DNA from: Tenacibaculum sp. Bg11-29
Lineage (GTDB): Bacteria > Bacteroidota > Bacteroidia > Flavobacteriales > Flavobacteriaceae
Length of the DNA stretch: 64,000 nt
Assembly (NCBI RefSeq): GCF_002836595.1
Contig: NZ_PJBB01000003.1
Span: forward strand, 434,001 to 498,000
Direction: 5' to 3'
Positions 15,643 through 25,600 of the stretch are shown piece by piece. A program made the translations under genes and the position numbers. Within the stretch, counting starts at the first letter, position 1. Each line of letters begins with the position of its first letter. The notes beneath the pieces were generated by a model, which ran no database searches, had not been told where the DNA came from, and saw nothing but the letters and a program-made list of their open reading frames with translations.

Positions 15643-16980
15643 ATGTTTAAAAAGATATTAATTGCCAATAGAGGTGAAATTGCGCTACGCGTAATTAGAA
15701 CCTGTAAAGAGATGGGGATAAAAACTGTAGCTGTATATTCTAAAGCAGATGCAGAAAGTTTACATGTAAGGTTTGCAGATGAAGCTGTTTGCATTGGGCC
15801 CGCTCCAAGTAGTGAATCTTACTTAAAAATGGATCGTATTATTGCTGCTGCAGAGATTACAAATGCAGATGCTATTCATCCTGGTTATGGTTTCTTATCA
15901 GAGAATGCTAAATTTTCTAAATTATGTGAAGAGCATGATATCAAATTTATTGGAGCTTCCCCTAAGATGATTGATCGTATGGGAGATAAAGCAAATGCTA
16001 AGTCTACTATGATAGAAGCCGGTGTACCTTGTGTACCTGGAAGCGAAGGTGTTATAGAGAACTTCGCAGATTGTGAGAAAACAGCTATTGAAACTGGTTA
16101 TCCTGTAATGCTAAAAGCATCAGCTGGTGGTGGTGGAAAAGGAATGCGTGCTGTTTGGAAAGCGGAAGATTTAAAAGATGCGTGGGATTCTGCTCGTCAA
16201 GAATCTAAAGCTGCCTTTGGTAATGATGATATGTATATGGAGAAGCTAATTGAAGAGCCTCGTCATATCGAAATACAAATTATTGGAGATTCTTACGGAA
16301 AAGCTTGCCATCTTTCAGAAAGAGATTGTTCTGTTCAACGTCGTCATCAAAAATTAACAGAAGAAACTCCTTCTCCTTTTATGACAGATGACTTACGTAA
16401 TAGAATGGGAGATGCAGCTGTAAAAGCTGCTGAATATATAAAATATGAAGGCGCTGGTACTGTTGAATTTTTAGTAGACAAACATCGTAACTTCTTCTTT
16501 ATGGAGATGAATACTCGTATTCAAGTAGAACACCCTATTACCGAAGAAGTAGTTGATTACGACTTAATTCGTGAACAAGTTTTAGTTGCCGCTGGCGTAC
16601 CTATTTCTGGTAAAAATTATTTTCCGCAATTACATTCTATTGAATGTAGAATTAATGCTGAAGATCCTTTTAATGGATTTAGACCTGCACCAGGTAGAAT
16701 TACATCATATCACGCACCTGGAGGTCATGGAGTTCGTATAGATACGCATGTATATGCTGGTTATATGATTCCTTCTAATTATGATTCAATGATTTCTAAA
16801 CTAATTGTTACTGCACAAACTCGTGAAGAAGCAATTAATAAAATGAAACGTGCATTAGATGAGTATGTTATTGAAGGTGTTAAAACAACAATTCCTTTTC
16901 ATAGACAATTAATGGATCATCCTGATTATATTGCTGGTAATTATACCACAAAATTCATGGAAGATTTTGAAATGAAATAA
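15643..16980 (+). CDS. accC: Acetyl-CoA carboxylase biotin carboxylase subunit
   Basis: 445 aa. It carboxylates the biotin on AccB with ATP and bicarbonate. The N-terminus [20 protein letters not shown] is the family signature; the Gly-rich ATP-grasp loop [12 protein letters not shown] (about 158-169), [15 protein letters not shown] (about 224-238, bicarbonate/ATP site) and [16 protein letters not shown] (about 288-303) are all intact. The closing domain ends EDFEMK. It lies 70 bp after accB, a gap that holds a terminator-like hairpin, and is followed by a terminator. Confidence 0.97.
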   Translation: MFKKILIANRGEIALRVIRTCKEMGIKTVAVYSKADAESLHVRFADEAVCIGPAPSSESYLKMDRIIAAAEITNADAIHPGYGFLSENAKFSKLCEEHDIKFIGASPKMIDRMGDKANAKSTMIEAGVPCVPGSEGVIENFADCEKTAIETGYPVMLKASAGGGGKGMRAVWKAEDLKDAWDSARQESKAAFGNDDMYMEKLIEEPRHIEIQIIGDSYGKACHLSERDCSVQRRHQKLTEETPSPFMTDDLRNRMGDAAVKAAEYIKYEGAGTVEFLVDKHRNFFFMEMNTRIQVEHPITEEVVDYDLIREQVLVAAGVPISGKNYFPQLHSIECRINAEDPFNGFRPAPGRITSYHAPGGHGVRIDTHVYAGYMIPSNYDSMISKLIVTAQTREEAINKMKRALDEYVIEGVKTTIPFHRQLMDHPDYIAGNYTTKFMEDFEMK

Positions 16981-16986
16981 AAACAA

Positions 16987-17020
16987 AAAGAGTTAATGAA
17001 TTTTCATTAACTCTTTTTTA
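16987..17020 (+). terminator. Terminator after accC
   Basis: Stem AAAGAGTTAATGAA / TTCATTAACTCTTT with T-run, 6 bp after the accC stop. Confidence 0.85.
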
Positions 17021-17060
17021 TTATCTTTTTGTGTAATTTATAATTTAAACAACGTCTAAA

Positions 17061-17083
17061 GATTATAATTAAAAATTATAATC
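17061..17083. promoter_or_regulatory. Inverted repeat abutting the DUF2911 start codon
   Basis: GATTATAATT / AATTATAATC with a 3-nt loop, ending 1 nt before the ATG at 17085. It could hide the ribosome entry site when folded or be an operator; no T-run follows. Confidence 0.35.
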
Positions 17084-17084
17084 C

Positions 17085-17936
17085 ATGAGAATTCATTTTA
17101 TTCTATTATTAATAATACTATCTTCAATTAGCTTAACAGCTCAGATAGAAAAACCTAGTTTAAGTCCTACCAAAATAAGTAAACAAAAAGTAGGTTTAGC
17201 TAATGTTACTTTAAAGTTTGGGCAACCAAATAAACAAGGAAGAAAAATATTTGGTTCTCTAATACCTTACAATAAAGTTTGGCGCACAGGAGCCAACGCT
17301 TCAACAAAAATAACTACAGACAAAGAAATCGTAATAGCAAATCACATTATTCCGGCAGGAACTTATGCGTTGTATTCAATACCTAATAAGAAAAAATGGA
17401 CTATTATTATCCATAAAAAAAACAATTTGTGGGGTAGTGCAGGGTATACTAAAAAAAATGACTTTATCAGATTTACAATTCCAGTAAAAAAAATTAAAGA
17501 CACTAAAGAAACTTTAAATATTAGTTTTGAAAACTTTACTATTGATGGAGCTGATTTAATACTTACTTGGGAAAACACTAAAATAGTTATGCCCGTTATT
17601 GTAAATTCAGATGTAATAATTCAGGAGCAGATAAATACAAAAATAATCAATTCTAAAGAAGTCGTAACTGCACAAACATATTTTGATGCGGCACAGTATT
17701 ATTATCTAAAAAACAAAGAACTAAATACTGCTTTTAAATGGTTTAATAAGGCTGAAAATTTAAGACCAACTGCTTTTTGGTACACTTATTACAAAGCTGA
17801 ACTAGCACAAAAATTAGGAAAAAAAAACATAGCTAAACAAGGTGCTACAAAATGTTTAAAGGCTGCTAAAAATAGTAAATCATCTGATTACGGATATATT
17901 TCTAAATGTTCTTTACTACTTAAATCACTTGACTAA
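17085..17936 (+). CDS. DUF2911 domain secreted protein
   Basis: 283 aa with a signal peptide (MRIHFILLLIILSSISLTAQ, cleavage near 20). Residues about 25-170 match the DUF2911 pattern: FGQPNKQGRKIFG, then VWRTGANASTKI and HIIPAGTYALYSIP. The C-terminal ~90 residues contain a helical TPR-like unit (AFKWFNKAENLRPTAFWYTYY). DUF2911 proteins are common secreted Bacteroidota proteins of unknown function. The gene is alone between two terminators, with a 23-bp inverted repeat directly before its ATG. Confidence 0.85.
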   Translation: MRIHFILLLIILSSISLTAQIEKPSLSPTKISKQKVGLANVTLKFGQPNKQGRKIFGSLIPYNKVWRTGANASTKITTDKEIVIANHIIPAGTYALYSIPNKKKWTIIIHKKNNLWGSAGYTKKNDFIRFTIPVKKIKDTKETLNISFENFTIDGADLILTWENTKIVMPVIVNSDVIIQEQINTKIINSKEVVTAQTYFDAAQYYYLKNKELNTAFKWFNKAENLRPTAFWYTYYKAELAQKLGKKNIAKQGATKCLKAAKNSKSSDYGYISKCSLLLKSLD

Positions 17937-17965
17937 AAATTATTGATTTTTTACCTATAGAAAAT

Positions 17966-18010
17966 AATGAGATTATCTAGTGAGTATTTACTAGACAGTC
18001 TCATTTTTTA
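17966..18010 (+). terminator. Terminator after the DUF2911 gene
   Basis: Two-part stem AATGAGA-TCTAGT / ACTAGA-TCTCATT with a small 3x3 internal loop, 8-nt loop and following T-rich tract. It ends just before the waaA promoter box. Confidence 0.75.
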
Positions 18011-18015
18011 TTTCT

Positions 18016-18023
18016 TAAATTTG
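18016..18023 (+). promoter_or_regulatory. -7 promoter box of waaA, 4 nt from the start codon
   Basis: TAAATTTG matches TAnnTTTG exactly and is followed by CATT and then the ATG at 18028. Transcription would begin at or very near the start codon. Confidence 0.55.
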
Positions 18024-18027
18024 CATT

Positions 18028-19266
18028 ATGAATTTCCTTTACAATCTATTACTTTTTAAGGCATCAATACTTCTGCCTATTTTAGCCTTATTCAATAAAA
18101 AAATAAAGCTATTCGTTAATGGAAGAAAAGAAACTTTTACGAAACTAAATAACATTCATAAAACAGATAAAGTTATATGGTTTCACGCTGCCTCTTTAGG
18201 TGAATTTGAGCAAGGAAGACCTATTATTGAAAAACTAAAAGAGCAGTATAAAAATCATAAAATTGTAATAACTTTCTTCTCTCCCTCAGGCTATGAGATA
18301 AGAAAAAATTATGCTTTAGCTGATGTTATTTGCTATTTACCACTAGATACTAAATCTAATGTTAAAAATTTCGTTAACATAATACACCCTGATATAGCAA
18401 TTATTATAAAATATGAATTTTGGCCTAATCTTTTATCAGAGCTAAAAAAACAACAAATTAATACCATTCTTATTTCGGGTATATTTAGAAAGAAACAATC
18501 TTTTTTTAAATGGTATGGTGCTTTTATGCGTAATAAGTTAAATGCTTTTAATCATTTTTATGTTCAAAATGAAGCTTCAAAAAAACTACTCTCATCTATT
18601 GGATTTGAAAATACTACTATTGCTGGCGACACAAGATTTGACAGAGTTTATGATATTTTAAAACAAGATAATAATTTAAGTTTTATATCTGAATTTAAGG
18701 ACAACACTTATACAGTTATTGCAGGAAGTACTTGGAAAGAAGATGAAAAATTACTTGTAAATTACATTAATAACCATGCATCAGTAAATGAGAAATTTAT
18801 CATAGCTCCTCATAACATTAATGAAAAGCAAGTAAAAGAATTACAAAAATCTATCAATAAAAAAACAATACTATATTCTGAAAAAGAGTTAGGAGACTTA
18901 TCAGAACACCAAGTGTTTATTATTGACACAATAGGGTTACTTACCAAAATTTACTCTTATGCTGATGTTGCTTATGTAGGGGGTGGTTTAGCAACTGGAC
19001 TTCATAACATACTAGAACCTGCAACCTTTGGTGTTCCAATAGTTTTTGGAGGTAATAAGTACAAAAAATTTCAAGAAGCTACAGATTTACTTGCATTAAG
19101 GGGTGTTATAACTGTTGCAAACATTGAAGACTTTTCTAGTACCTTTACCACTTTAAAAAACAGTAGTGATTTAAGAGTAAAATTAGGAAGTACTAATCAA
19201 AAATATATTTCAGATAATACTGGAGCAACTAAAACTATCATGCAATATCTTAAAACCACATTATAA
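18028..19266 (+). CDS. waaA: 3-deoxy-D-manno-octulosonic acid (Kdo) transferase
   Basis: 412 aa. It transfers Kdo from CMP-Kdo to lipid A precursor at the inner face of the inner membrane. It has an N-terminal membrane-associated segment, then IWFHAASLGEFEQGRPII (about 51-68) with the catalytic Glu of the family, PLDTKSNVKNFV, AGSTWKEDEKLL (about 232-243) in the CMP-Kdo half, and the sugar-nucleotide loop YVGGGLATGLHNILEPATFG (about 314-333). The stop overlaps the start of the next gene by 1 nt. Confidence 0.93.
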   Translation: MNFLYNLLLFKASILLPILALFNKKIKLFVNGRKETFTKLNNIHKTDKVIWFHAASLGEFEQGRPIIEKLKEQYKNHKIVITFFSPSGYEIRKNYALADVICYLPLDTKSNVKNFVNIIHPDIAIIIKYEFWPNLLSELKKQQINTILISGIFRKKQSFFKWYGAFMRNKLNAFNHFYVQNEASKKLLSSIGFENTTIAGDTRFDRVYDILKQDNNLSFISEFKDNTYTVIAGSTWKEDEKLLVNYINNHASVNEKFIIAPHNINEKQVKELQKSINKKTILYSEKELGDLSEHQVFIIDTIGLLTKIYSYADVAYVGGGLATGLHNILEPATFGVPIVFGGNKYKKFQEATDLLALRGVITVANIEDFSSTFTTLKNSSDLRVKLGSTNQKYISDNTGATKTIMQYLKTTL

Positions 19267-19826
19267 TGGATATCATATTACAACCTTGGCCCTGGTACAT
19301 ATCTGGCCCACTAATAGCTGGCGTACTTTTCTTATTTTTTTACTTCGGAAAAAGTTTTGGAGTATCAACTAATTTAGAAACTATGTGTACTATTGCTGGC
19401 GCGGGTAAAGTTTCTGATTACTTTAAAAAAGATTGGAAGGAACGAAGCTGGTCACTAGTTTTTTTACTTGGATTAATCGTTGGTGGATTTATCGCTATTA
19501 ATTATTTATCAGCAACAACTAACATCGATTTAAATCCTAAAACAGTACAAGAATTAGCAGATTTAGGTTTTACTAATGCAGGAAGTTCTTTTGTTCCTAA
19601 TGAAATTTTTAGCATTGAAAGTATGCTTACTCTAAAAGGATTTTCTATTTTATTGATTGCAGGAATTTTAATTGGTTTCGGAACCCGATATGCTGGCGGA
19701 TGTACTTCTGGTCATGCTATTACTGGCTTGAGTAGTTTACAATTACCATCTTTAATTGCAGTAATTGGTTTTTTTATAGGTGGTTTAGTAATGACTTGGG
19801 TTGTATTCCCTTTAATTTTCGGATAA
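19266..19826 (+). CDS. YeeE/YedE-type sulfur-compound transporter, first half
   Basis: 186 aa with about five hydrophobic segments. The conserved Cys motif RYAGGCTSGHAITGLS (about 139-154) marks the YeeE/YedE (sulf_transp) family, which moves thiosulfate or persulfide-type sulfur across the inner membrane. In many Bacteroidota the channel is split into two proteins, as here. Its start codon overlaps the waaA stop by 1 nt, so it is translated with waaA although the functions look unrelated. Confidence 0.85.
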   Translation: MDIILQPWPWYISGPLIAGVLFLFFYFGKSFGVSTNLETMCTIAGAGKVSDYFKKDWKERSWSLVFLLGLIVGGFIAINYLSATTNIDLNPKTVQELADLGFTNAGSSFVPNEIFSIESMLTLKGFSILLIAGILIGFGTRYAGGCTSGHAITGLSSLQLPSLIAVIGFFIGGLVMTWVVFPLIFG

Positions 19827-19827
19827 G

Positions 19828-20241
19828 ATGAAAAATATAAAATTTTTAATAATAGGTGTTTTGTTCGGAATTATAATGACAAAATCTGAAGCTATTTCAT
19901 GGTATAGAATTTATGAAATGTTTAAATTTCAATCATTTCATATGTACGGAATTATAGGTTCGGCAGTAGCTATATCTACGGTATTTATGTATTTATTTAA
20001 AAATGGCGCAATTAAAGACTATCTAGGTAATAAAATTAATGTTAAAGACAAGAAAAAAGGTTTTATAAGAACACTTGTTGGCGGAACTATCTTTGGATTA
20101 GGTTGGGCTTTAGCAGGTGCATGTCCTGCTCCTATTTTCGTTTTGATTGGACATAGCGTATTTCCAATTATTGTTGTTCTATTCGGTGCAATGTTAGGTG
20201 CTTTTATTTATGGATTATTAAGTAAGAAATTACCTAATTAA
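19828..20241 (+). CDS. YeeE/YedE-type sulfur-compound transporter, second half (DUF6691)
   Basis: 137 aa with four hydrophobic segments. The second Cys motif of the split transporter is visible in GLGWALAGACPAPIFVLIG (about 91-109). It begins 1 bp after the first half and would pair with it to form the pore. The last 4 bases overlap the stop of the convergent DUF4230 gene. Confidence 0.85.
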   Translation: MKNIKFLIIGVLFGIIMTKSEAISWYRIYEMFKFQSFHMYGIIGSAVAISTVFMYLFKNGAIKDYLGNKINVKDKKKGFIRTLVGGTIFGLGWALAGACPAPIFVLIGHSVFPIIVVLFGAMLGAFIYGLLSKKLPN

Positions 20242-20840
20242 TCTTTTATAAAAGTATTCTCGAATAAGTTTGAGTTTGTATTATCAACAACTTTCCAATT
20301 ATATATTTTAGATAGTTGATATATTTTAGACAACTCTTCGAATAAACGTATTTTAGCATCTTTTTGAAGGTTTGATACAGTTATTGTTGATTTTATCTTT
20401 TCTATAGCTTTATCACTAAGCTTATTCAATTCTGATTTAGAAAAAGTATTAAATTGACTTTGTTGTAAATCGAAATATTTAATATCTGGAGAGATTAAAA
20501 CTTCTTCTTTCGGAATTTTATTGATAATTATTTGCCTACCGATACTATCTACCTCAATTTCAAGCTTCGATAAATCATAACCAACTTCAACTTTTGCATT
20601 AACAGATAATATTGCTTTTTTTTCAAAAGAAATATAGTCATACAAATATTTTTTACTGTCAGAGAAACTATACATTTCAGAAAAACTACCTTCTGAAACT
20701 ACTAATTTACTTAAGTTTTGAACTCCGTTTAAAACTACTTTAATTTCTTCTTGTTGGTGTTTTTTCGCTGTTTTATCATACCAAAACTTAGCAATTAAAA
20801 AGCCCAATAAAAAAATAGATAAATACTTAAGGAATCGCAT
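20238..20840 (-). CDS. DUF4230 domain membrane-anchored protein
   Basis: 200 aa with one N-terminal hydrophobic helix (residues about 4-21) as an anchor, then a basic HQQEEIKVVLNGVQNLSKLV region and a strand pattern typical of DUF4230 (SVNAKVEVGYDLSKLEIEVD, about 80-99, and IINKIPKEEVLISPDIKYFD). The family has no known function. It overlaps the sulfur transporter gene by 4 nt tail to tail. A 20-bp inverted repeat lies 7 bp upstream of its start. Confidence 0.82.
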   Translation of the reverse strand: MRFLKYLSIFLLGFLIAKFWYDKTAKKHQQEEIKVVLNGVQNLSKLVVSEGSFSEMYSFSDSKKYLYDYISFEKKAILSVNAKVEVGYDLSKLEIEVDSIGRQIIINKIPKEEVLISPDIKYFDLQQSQFNTFSKSELNKLSDKAIEKIKSTITVSNLQKDAKIRLFEELSKIYQLSKIYNWKVVDNTNSNLFENTFIKD

Positions 20841-20847
20841 AGTGTTA

Positions 20848-20867
20848 TTTTCTATAAATATAGAAAA
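20848..20867. promoter_or_regulatory. Inverted repeat just upstream of the DUF4230 gene
   Basis: TTTTCTATA / TATAGAAAA arms with a 2-nt centre, ending 7 bp from the ATG at 20840. A possible operator or leader hairpin; low complexity means chance cannot be excluded. Confidence 0.25.
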
Positions 20868-20893
20868 AGTATATTGAATGAAAAATATTAGAT

Positions 20894-21472
20894 TTACACT
20901 TCTTCTTCCTTCGGAAATGCTTGCTTGTTAAACAAGAACAATAAAACAACTCCTATACTAATCCAAGAGTCTGCTCCGTTAAAAATTGCATTAAAAAAAG
21001 TAAAACTTTCTCCTTCATACATTGGAAAATATAGCATATCTACTACTTTACCATGAAAAAACTCACCATAAGGCTTATCAGAAAACAAGGTTGCTACATT
21101 GTGATAAGAACTATCAAAAATAACTCCATAGAAAACAGAATCAATTATATTTCCTATTGCTCCTGCTAAAATTAACCCTATTGCTATAACAACAGCTGTA
21201 TGTGCTGCTCTTTTTATTGTTTGCCATAGCCAGTATACAATACCTGATACTGCTACAACTCTAAATAATGTTAAGAATAATTTACCAGCTCTACCTCCAA
21301 ATTCAAACCCCCAAGCCATACCGTTGTTTTCTGTGAAATGAATTTTAAACCAATCACTAAAAACAATAACTTCTTCTCCTAATTGAAAATGAGTTTTAAC
21401 GTATATTTTACTAATTTGATCAATCAAAATTGCCAAAATTACGGTAAGTATTGCTATATTTTTCTTAGACAT
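20894..21472 (-). CDS. lspA: Lipoprotein signal peptidase (signal peptidase II)
   Basis: 192 aa with four membrane segments. It cleaves prolipoproteins before the lipidated Cys; the window encodes several substrates. Family motifs: FTENNGMAWG (about 50-59), GNIIDSVFYG (about 106-115) with the first catalytic Asp, and FNAIFNGADSWISIG (about 160-174) with the second catalytic Asp. A long periplasmic insertion between them is usual in Flavobacteriia, which makes the protein longer than the 160-170 aa seen in Proteobacteria. Confidence 0.93.
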   Translation of the reverse strand: MSKKNIAILTVILAILIDQISKIYVKTHFQLGEEVIVFSDWFKIHFTENNGMAWGFEFGGRAGKLFLTLFRVVAVSGIVYWLWQTIKRAAHTAVVIAIGLILAGAIGNIIDSVFYGVIFDSSYHNVATLFSDKPYGEFFHGKVVDMLYFPMYEGESFTFFNAIFNGADSWISIGVVLLFLFNKQAFPKEEEV

Positions 21473-21491
21473 TTTTATATTTTAATGATAG

Positions 21492-21499
21492 CAAAAATA
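21492..21499 (-). promoter_or_regulatory. -7 promoter box of lspA
   Basis: Minus-strand TATTTTTG matches TAnnTTTG exactly, 19 nt before the lspA ATG. Confidence 0.5.
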
Positions 21500-21514
21500 A
21501 GAAAAGTATTGGTT

Positions 21515-22243
21515 TTATTCTGTAATTAAAAAAACATTAGCATTTATAGAGCGTACATTAAAATTAGATACCGCATTCTTAGTAAGAATTTTATATAAAT
21601 GCTCTTTATGTTTAGTTTTATTTATACTTATTTCACCTTTATTGGTTTTAATATTTATAGTACTATTTTTTCTTAATTGTCCGTAAACATTCCCTAAAAA
21701 TAGTGTAACTAAAGTATTTCCGTTTACTTTATTTAATCTAACGTTACCTTTGTCAATATAAATTTTTAGATTTCCTTTATAACTATTAGAGTTTATTCCT
21801 ATTGTTTTTCCATAAATGATTACATTCTTATTTTTTGGTATTTTAATAATAGCCTTTGCTCTTTGTAATCTTTTAGTTATATATTTTCTAAAAATTTGTT
21901 CTTTATAAACATCAAAATTAAGTTTAAAACCTACTTTTAAAACCCCATTAATTTCATCATCAAAAAAAATAGTATGGGTATTAGGTTGTTCATCTAACAA
22001 CATTATTGTTATCTGATTATCTGTAGAATTCTCTATAACTAGATCATCCAATCCATCAGAATTTATTTCGATATCATTAAATTTAATTTCTCTCGTTTTA
22101 ATTAATTTTTCTTGAGAAAAAAGAAATAAACTTGTAAATAATAATGTAATTAATTGTAATTTAAAACAAAAAAAGCCTCTTAAAAGAGGCTTTTTTCTAT
22201 TATTATAGTAATACAAAATATTATTGTTTACGTTTTGCTTCAA
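21515..22243 (-). CDS. Uncharacterised secreted protein with repetitive strands, possibly DUF4097-like
   Basis: 242 aa as drawn from the ATG at 22243. The true start is uncertain. That ATG overlaps the end of the DksA-like gene, and the first ~28 codons run through its terminator hairpin (reading KKPLLRGFF). A signal-peptide-like core (LQLITLLFTSLFLFSQ) begins only after it, with no ATG there, so a non-ATG start near 22155 is plausible. The C-terminal half has short alternating strands (VRLNKVNGN, GNVYGQL, INIKTNKGEISIN) like DUF4097 beta-helical proteins. Function unknown. Confidence 0.55.
   Translation of the reverse strand: MKQNVNNNILYYYNNRKKPLLRGFFCFKLQLITLLFTSLFLFSQEKLIKTREIKFNDIEINSDGLDDLVIENSTDNQITIMLLDEQPNTHTIFFDDEINGVLKVGFKLNFDVYKEQIFRKYITKRLQRAKAIIKIPKNKNVIIYGKTIGINSNSYKGNLKIYIDKGNVRLNKVNGNTLVTLFLGNVYGQLRKNSTINIKTNKGEISINKTKHKEHLYKILTKNAVSNFNVRSINANVFLITE
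22169..22196 (-). terminator. Terminator of the ileS/DksA-like unit, inside the next reading frame
   Basis: AAAAAAGCCTCTT / AAGAGGCTTTTTT with a 2-nt loop and T-run, about 25 bp after the DksA-like stop. It lies within the open frame of the next gene, which bears on that gene's start. Confidence 0.85.
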
Positions 22244-22598
22244 TACTTAATGTTGCATGAGGTACTAACTTTAAGCGTTCCTTTTGAATTAATTTTCCTG
22301 TAACTCTACATACTCCGTAAGTTTTATTCTGAATACGAATTAATGCATTTTTTAAATCACGAATAAATTTTTCTTGACGTATAGCTAATTGCATATTTGC
22401 TTCTTTTGCCATCGCATCGGAACCGCCATCAAACGATTTAAAAGTCGGAGAAGTATCTTCAGTACCGTTACCAGCTCCATTCTTATAAGAGTCTTGTAAT
22501 AGTTTTAAATCTTCTTCGCAATGTTCTATTTTACTTAAAATAATTCCTTTAAACTCTTGTAAATCGTTATCAGAGTATCTTATTTTAACATCATCCAT
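22221..22598 (-). CDS. TraR/DksA-family transcription regulator without the zinc cysteines
   Basis: 125 aa. Members bind the secondary channel of RNA polymerase and modulate initiation, often with ppGpp. The C-terminus YGVCRVTGKLIQKERLKLVPHATLSIEAK matches the DksA/TraR zinc-finger region, but of the four usual Cys only one remains (Cys97); the others are Thr, Thr/Ser and Glu. The Bacteroidota relatives I know share this loss. The N-terminal coiled-coil (about 10-85) is intact and acidic at the turn. It follows ileS by 4 bp and is co-transcribed with it. Confidence 0.85.
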   Translation of the reverse strand: MDDVKIRYSDNDLQEFKGIILSKIEHCEEDLKLLQDSYKNGAGNGTEDTSPTFKSFDGGSDAMAKEANMQLAIRQEKFIRDLKNALIRIQNKTYGVCRVTGKLIQKERLKLVPHATLSIEAKRKQ

Positions 22599-22602
22599 AA
22601 TG

Positions 22603-25600
22603 CTACATTTTTTGAATTAACATTCTACTTTTTATGGTATCAAACTCGATTTCTGTACCATCTTTTAAATCATCAACAAAAACCAACTCGTTTGTTAATG
22701 TTTCTGCTTTTATATAATCTTCATTAGCAATTACCGATTCTTCTAAGTCTGCAACTTTTAAAACCGTTAATTTTATTTTATCTGTTACTTCTAAACCGGT
22801 GTCTTTACGTGCATTCTGAATTCTATTTATCAATTCTCTAGCAACACCTTCTTTACGTAACTCTTCATTTATAGTAACATCTAAAGCGACTGTTAAACCA
22901 GCTGCATTTGCAACTAACCAACCTTCAATATCTTTAGAATAAATTTCTACATCTGTGGTTTCTAAATTAATCATTTTATCATTAATCTCAACAGAAATAC
23001 TACCTTCTTTTTCAATTTTTATAATATCGTCTTGAGTGAATTTCTGTATCTCATTCGCTATCAACTTCATATCTTTACCAAACTTTGGCCCAAGAGCTTT
23101 AAAATTTGGTTTGATTTGTTTTACTAAAATACCAGATGCATCATCTAACAACTCTATTTCTTTAACATTTACCTCAGATTTTATCAAATCAGCAACTGCT
23201 AAAATGGCTGCTTTTTGAGTAGCATCTAATACAGGAATCATTATCTTTTGTAATGGTTGACGTACTTTAATCTTTTCTTTAGCTCTTAACGACAAAACTA
23301 ATGAAGATATTGTCTGCGCATTCTCCATTTTACGTTCTAATGATTTATCTATTAAATCAACATTGTATTTTGGAAATTCAGCCAAGTGTACACTTTCAAA
23401 TTTTTCAATATTAGTGGTACTTACTAAATCTTTATACAACCTATCCATAAAGAAAGGTGCTACTGGTGAAGCTAATTTAGCTACAGTAAGCATACAAGTG
23501 TATAATGTTTGATATGCTGATATTTTATCTTGCTCATATTCTCCTTTCCAAAAACGTCTTCTACATAAACGAACATACCAGTTACTTAAATGATCTTGTA
23601 CAAAATCAGATATTGCTCTCGTTGCTTTTGTTGGTTCATATTCAGCATAGAATGTATCTACTTTTTGAACCAATGTATTTAATTCTGATAAAACCCAACG
23701 ATCAATTTCTGGTCTTTCGTTTAACGGCACCTCAGCTTCACTATAAGTGAATTTATCTAAATTAGCATATAAAGTAAAGAATGAATAGGTATTATAAAGT
23801 GTACCAAAGAATTTTCTACTTACTTCAGTAATTCCATCTAAATCAAACTTTAAATTATCCCAAGGGTTTGCGTTTGATATCATATACCAACGTGTAGCAT
23901 CAGGACCATATTTATCTAACGTTGTAAACGGATCAACTCCGTTACCTAAACGTTTCGACATTTTTTGACCATTTTTATCTAACACCAATCCGTTAGACAC
24001 AACATTTTTATAGGCTTTATCATCAAAAACCATTGTTGCAATAGCGTGTAATGTATAAAACCATCCACGTGTTTGATCTACTCCCTCTGCAATGAAATCG
24101 GCTGTTTTCCAACCTTCTTCTACCAATTCTTTATTTTCAAACGGATAATGCCATTGTGCATACGGCATAGAGCCTGAATCGAACCAAACATCAATTAAAT
24201 CAGATTCACGTTGCATTGGCTCACCAGAATCCGACACTAAGGTAATTTTATCAACTACATTTTTATGTAAATCTACGGTATCATAATTTTCATCAGACAT
24301 GTCTCCTGATACGAAATCAGCAAAAATATCTTCTGCCATTACACCAGCTTTAACAGCCAATGCCATTTCTTCTTTTAATTCAGCTACAGAACCTACTATT
24401 TTAGTTTCCTTACCATCTTCTGTTCTCCATACTGGTAACGGAATTCCCCAAAAACGAGAACGTGATAAATTCCAATCATTTGCGTTCTTTAACCAGTTAC
24501 CAAAACGACCTGTACCCGTTGCTTCTGGTTTCCAATTGATTTCTTCGTTTAAAGAGTGCATACGTTCTTTAACGTCTGTTACTTTAATAAACCAAGAATC
24601 TAATGGGTAATATAAGATAGGCTTGTCAGTTCTCCAACAATGTGGATAACTGTGTACATATTTCTCAACCTTAAAGGCTTTATTTTCTTCTTTTAATTTA
24701 ATCGCGATTTCTACATCTACCGATCTTTCTGGAGCTTCACCATCTGCATAATATTCATTCTTCACATATTTACCTGCAAACTCACCCATTTCTTTAGTAA
24801 ACTTACCTTGCAAATCAACTAAAGGAACTAAATTATCATTTGCGTCTTTAACTAACATTGGTGGCACACCTGCGTCTTTACAAACGATAGCATCATCAGC
24901 TCCAAAGGTTGGTGCAGTATGTACAATACCTGTTCCATCTTCAGTAGTAACAAAATCTCCTGAAATTACTCTAAAAGCTTCTTCTGGATTTTCGTATGGT
25001 AAAACATATGGTAATAATTGTTCGTATTTAGTACCAACTAAATCTGCTCCTTTACATTCTGCAACTATACAATAAGGTATCTGTTTATCTTCAGCTTTAT
25101 AATTTGCTAAATCTGCTTCGTTTTCGACTTCTTTAAACTTCTTTCCTGCAAATTGTTTTCCTACTAAAGGCTTTCCTAAGATTACTTGTGTAGCTTCAAA
25201 CGTATATTGATTAAATGTTTTTACTAATACATAATCTATCTTAGCGCCAACAGTTAATGCTGTATTACTTGGTAAAGTCCAAGGAGTTGTTGTCCAAGCT
25301 AAAATATGAATATCATTTCCATTTTGAAAAACACTTGGTAAAGTTTCAGTAATTGCTTTAAATTGAGCAACGACAGTTGTATCAGTAACATCTTGATATG
25401 CTCCTGGTTGATTTACTTCATGAGAACTTAAACCCGTACCTGCTTTTGGTGAGTATGGTTGTATTGTATATCCTTTATACATCAAATCTTTATTATAGAT
25501 TTGTTTTAACAACCACCAAACAGTTTCCATATATTTTGGCTTATAAGTAACATACGGATCTTCCATATCTACCCAATACCCCATTTTTTCGGTAAGTGTG

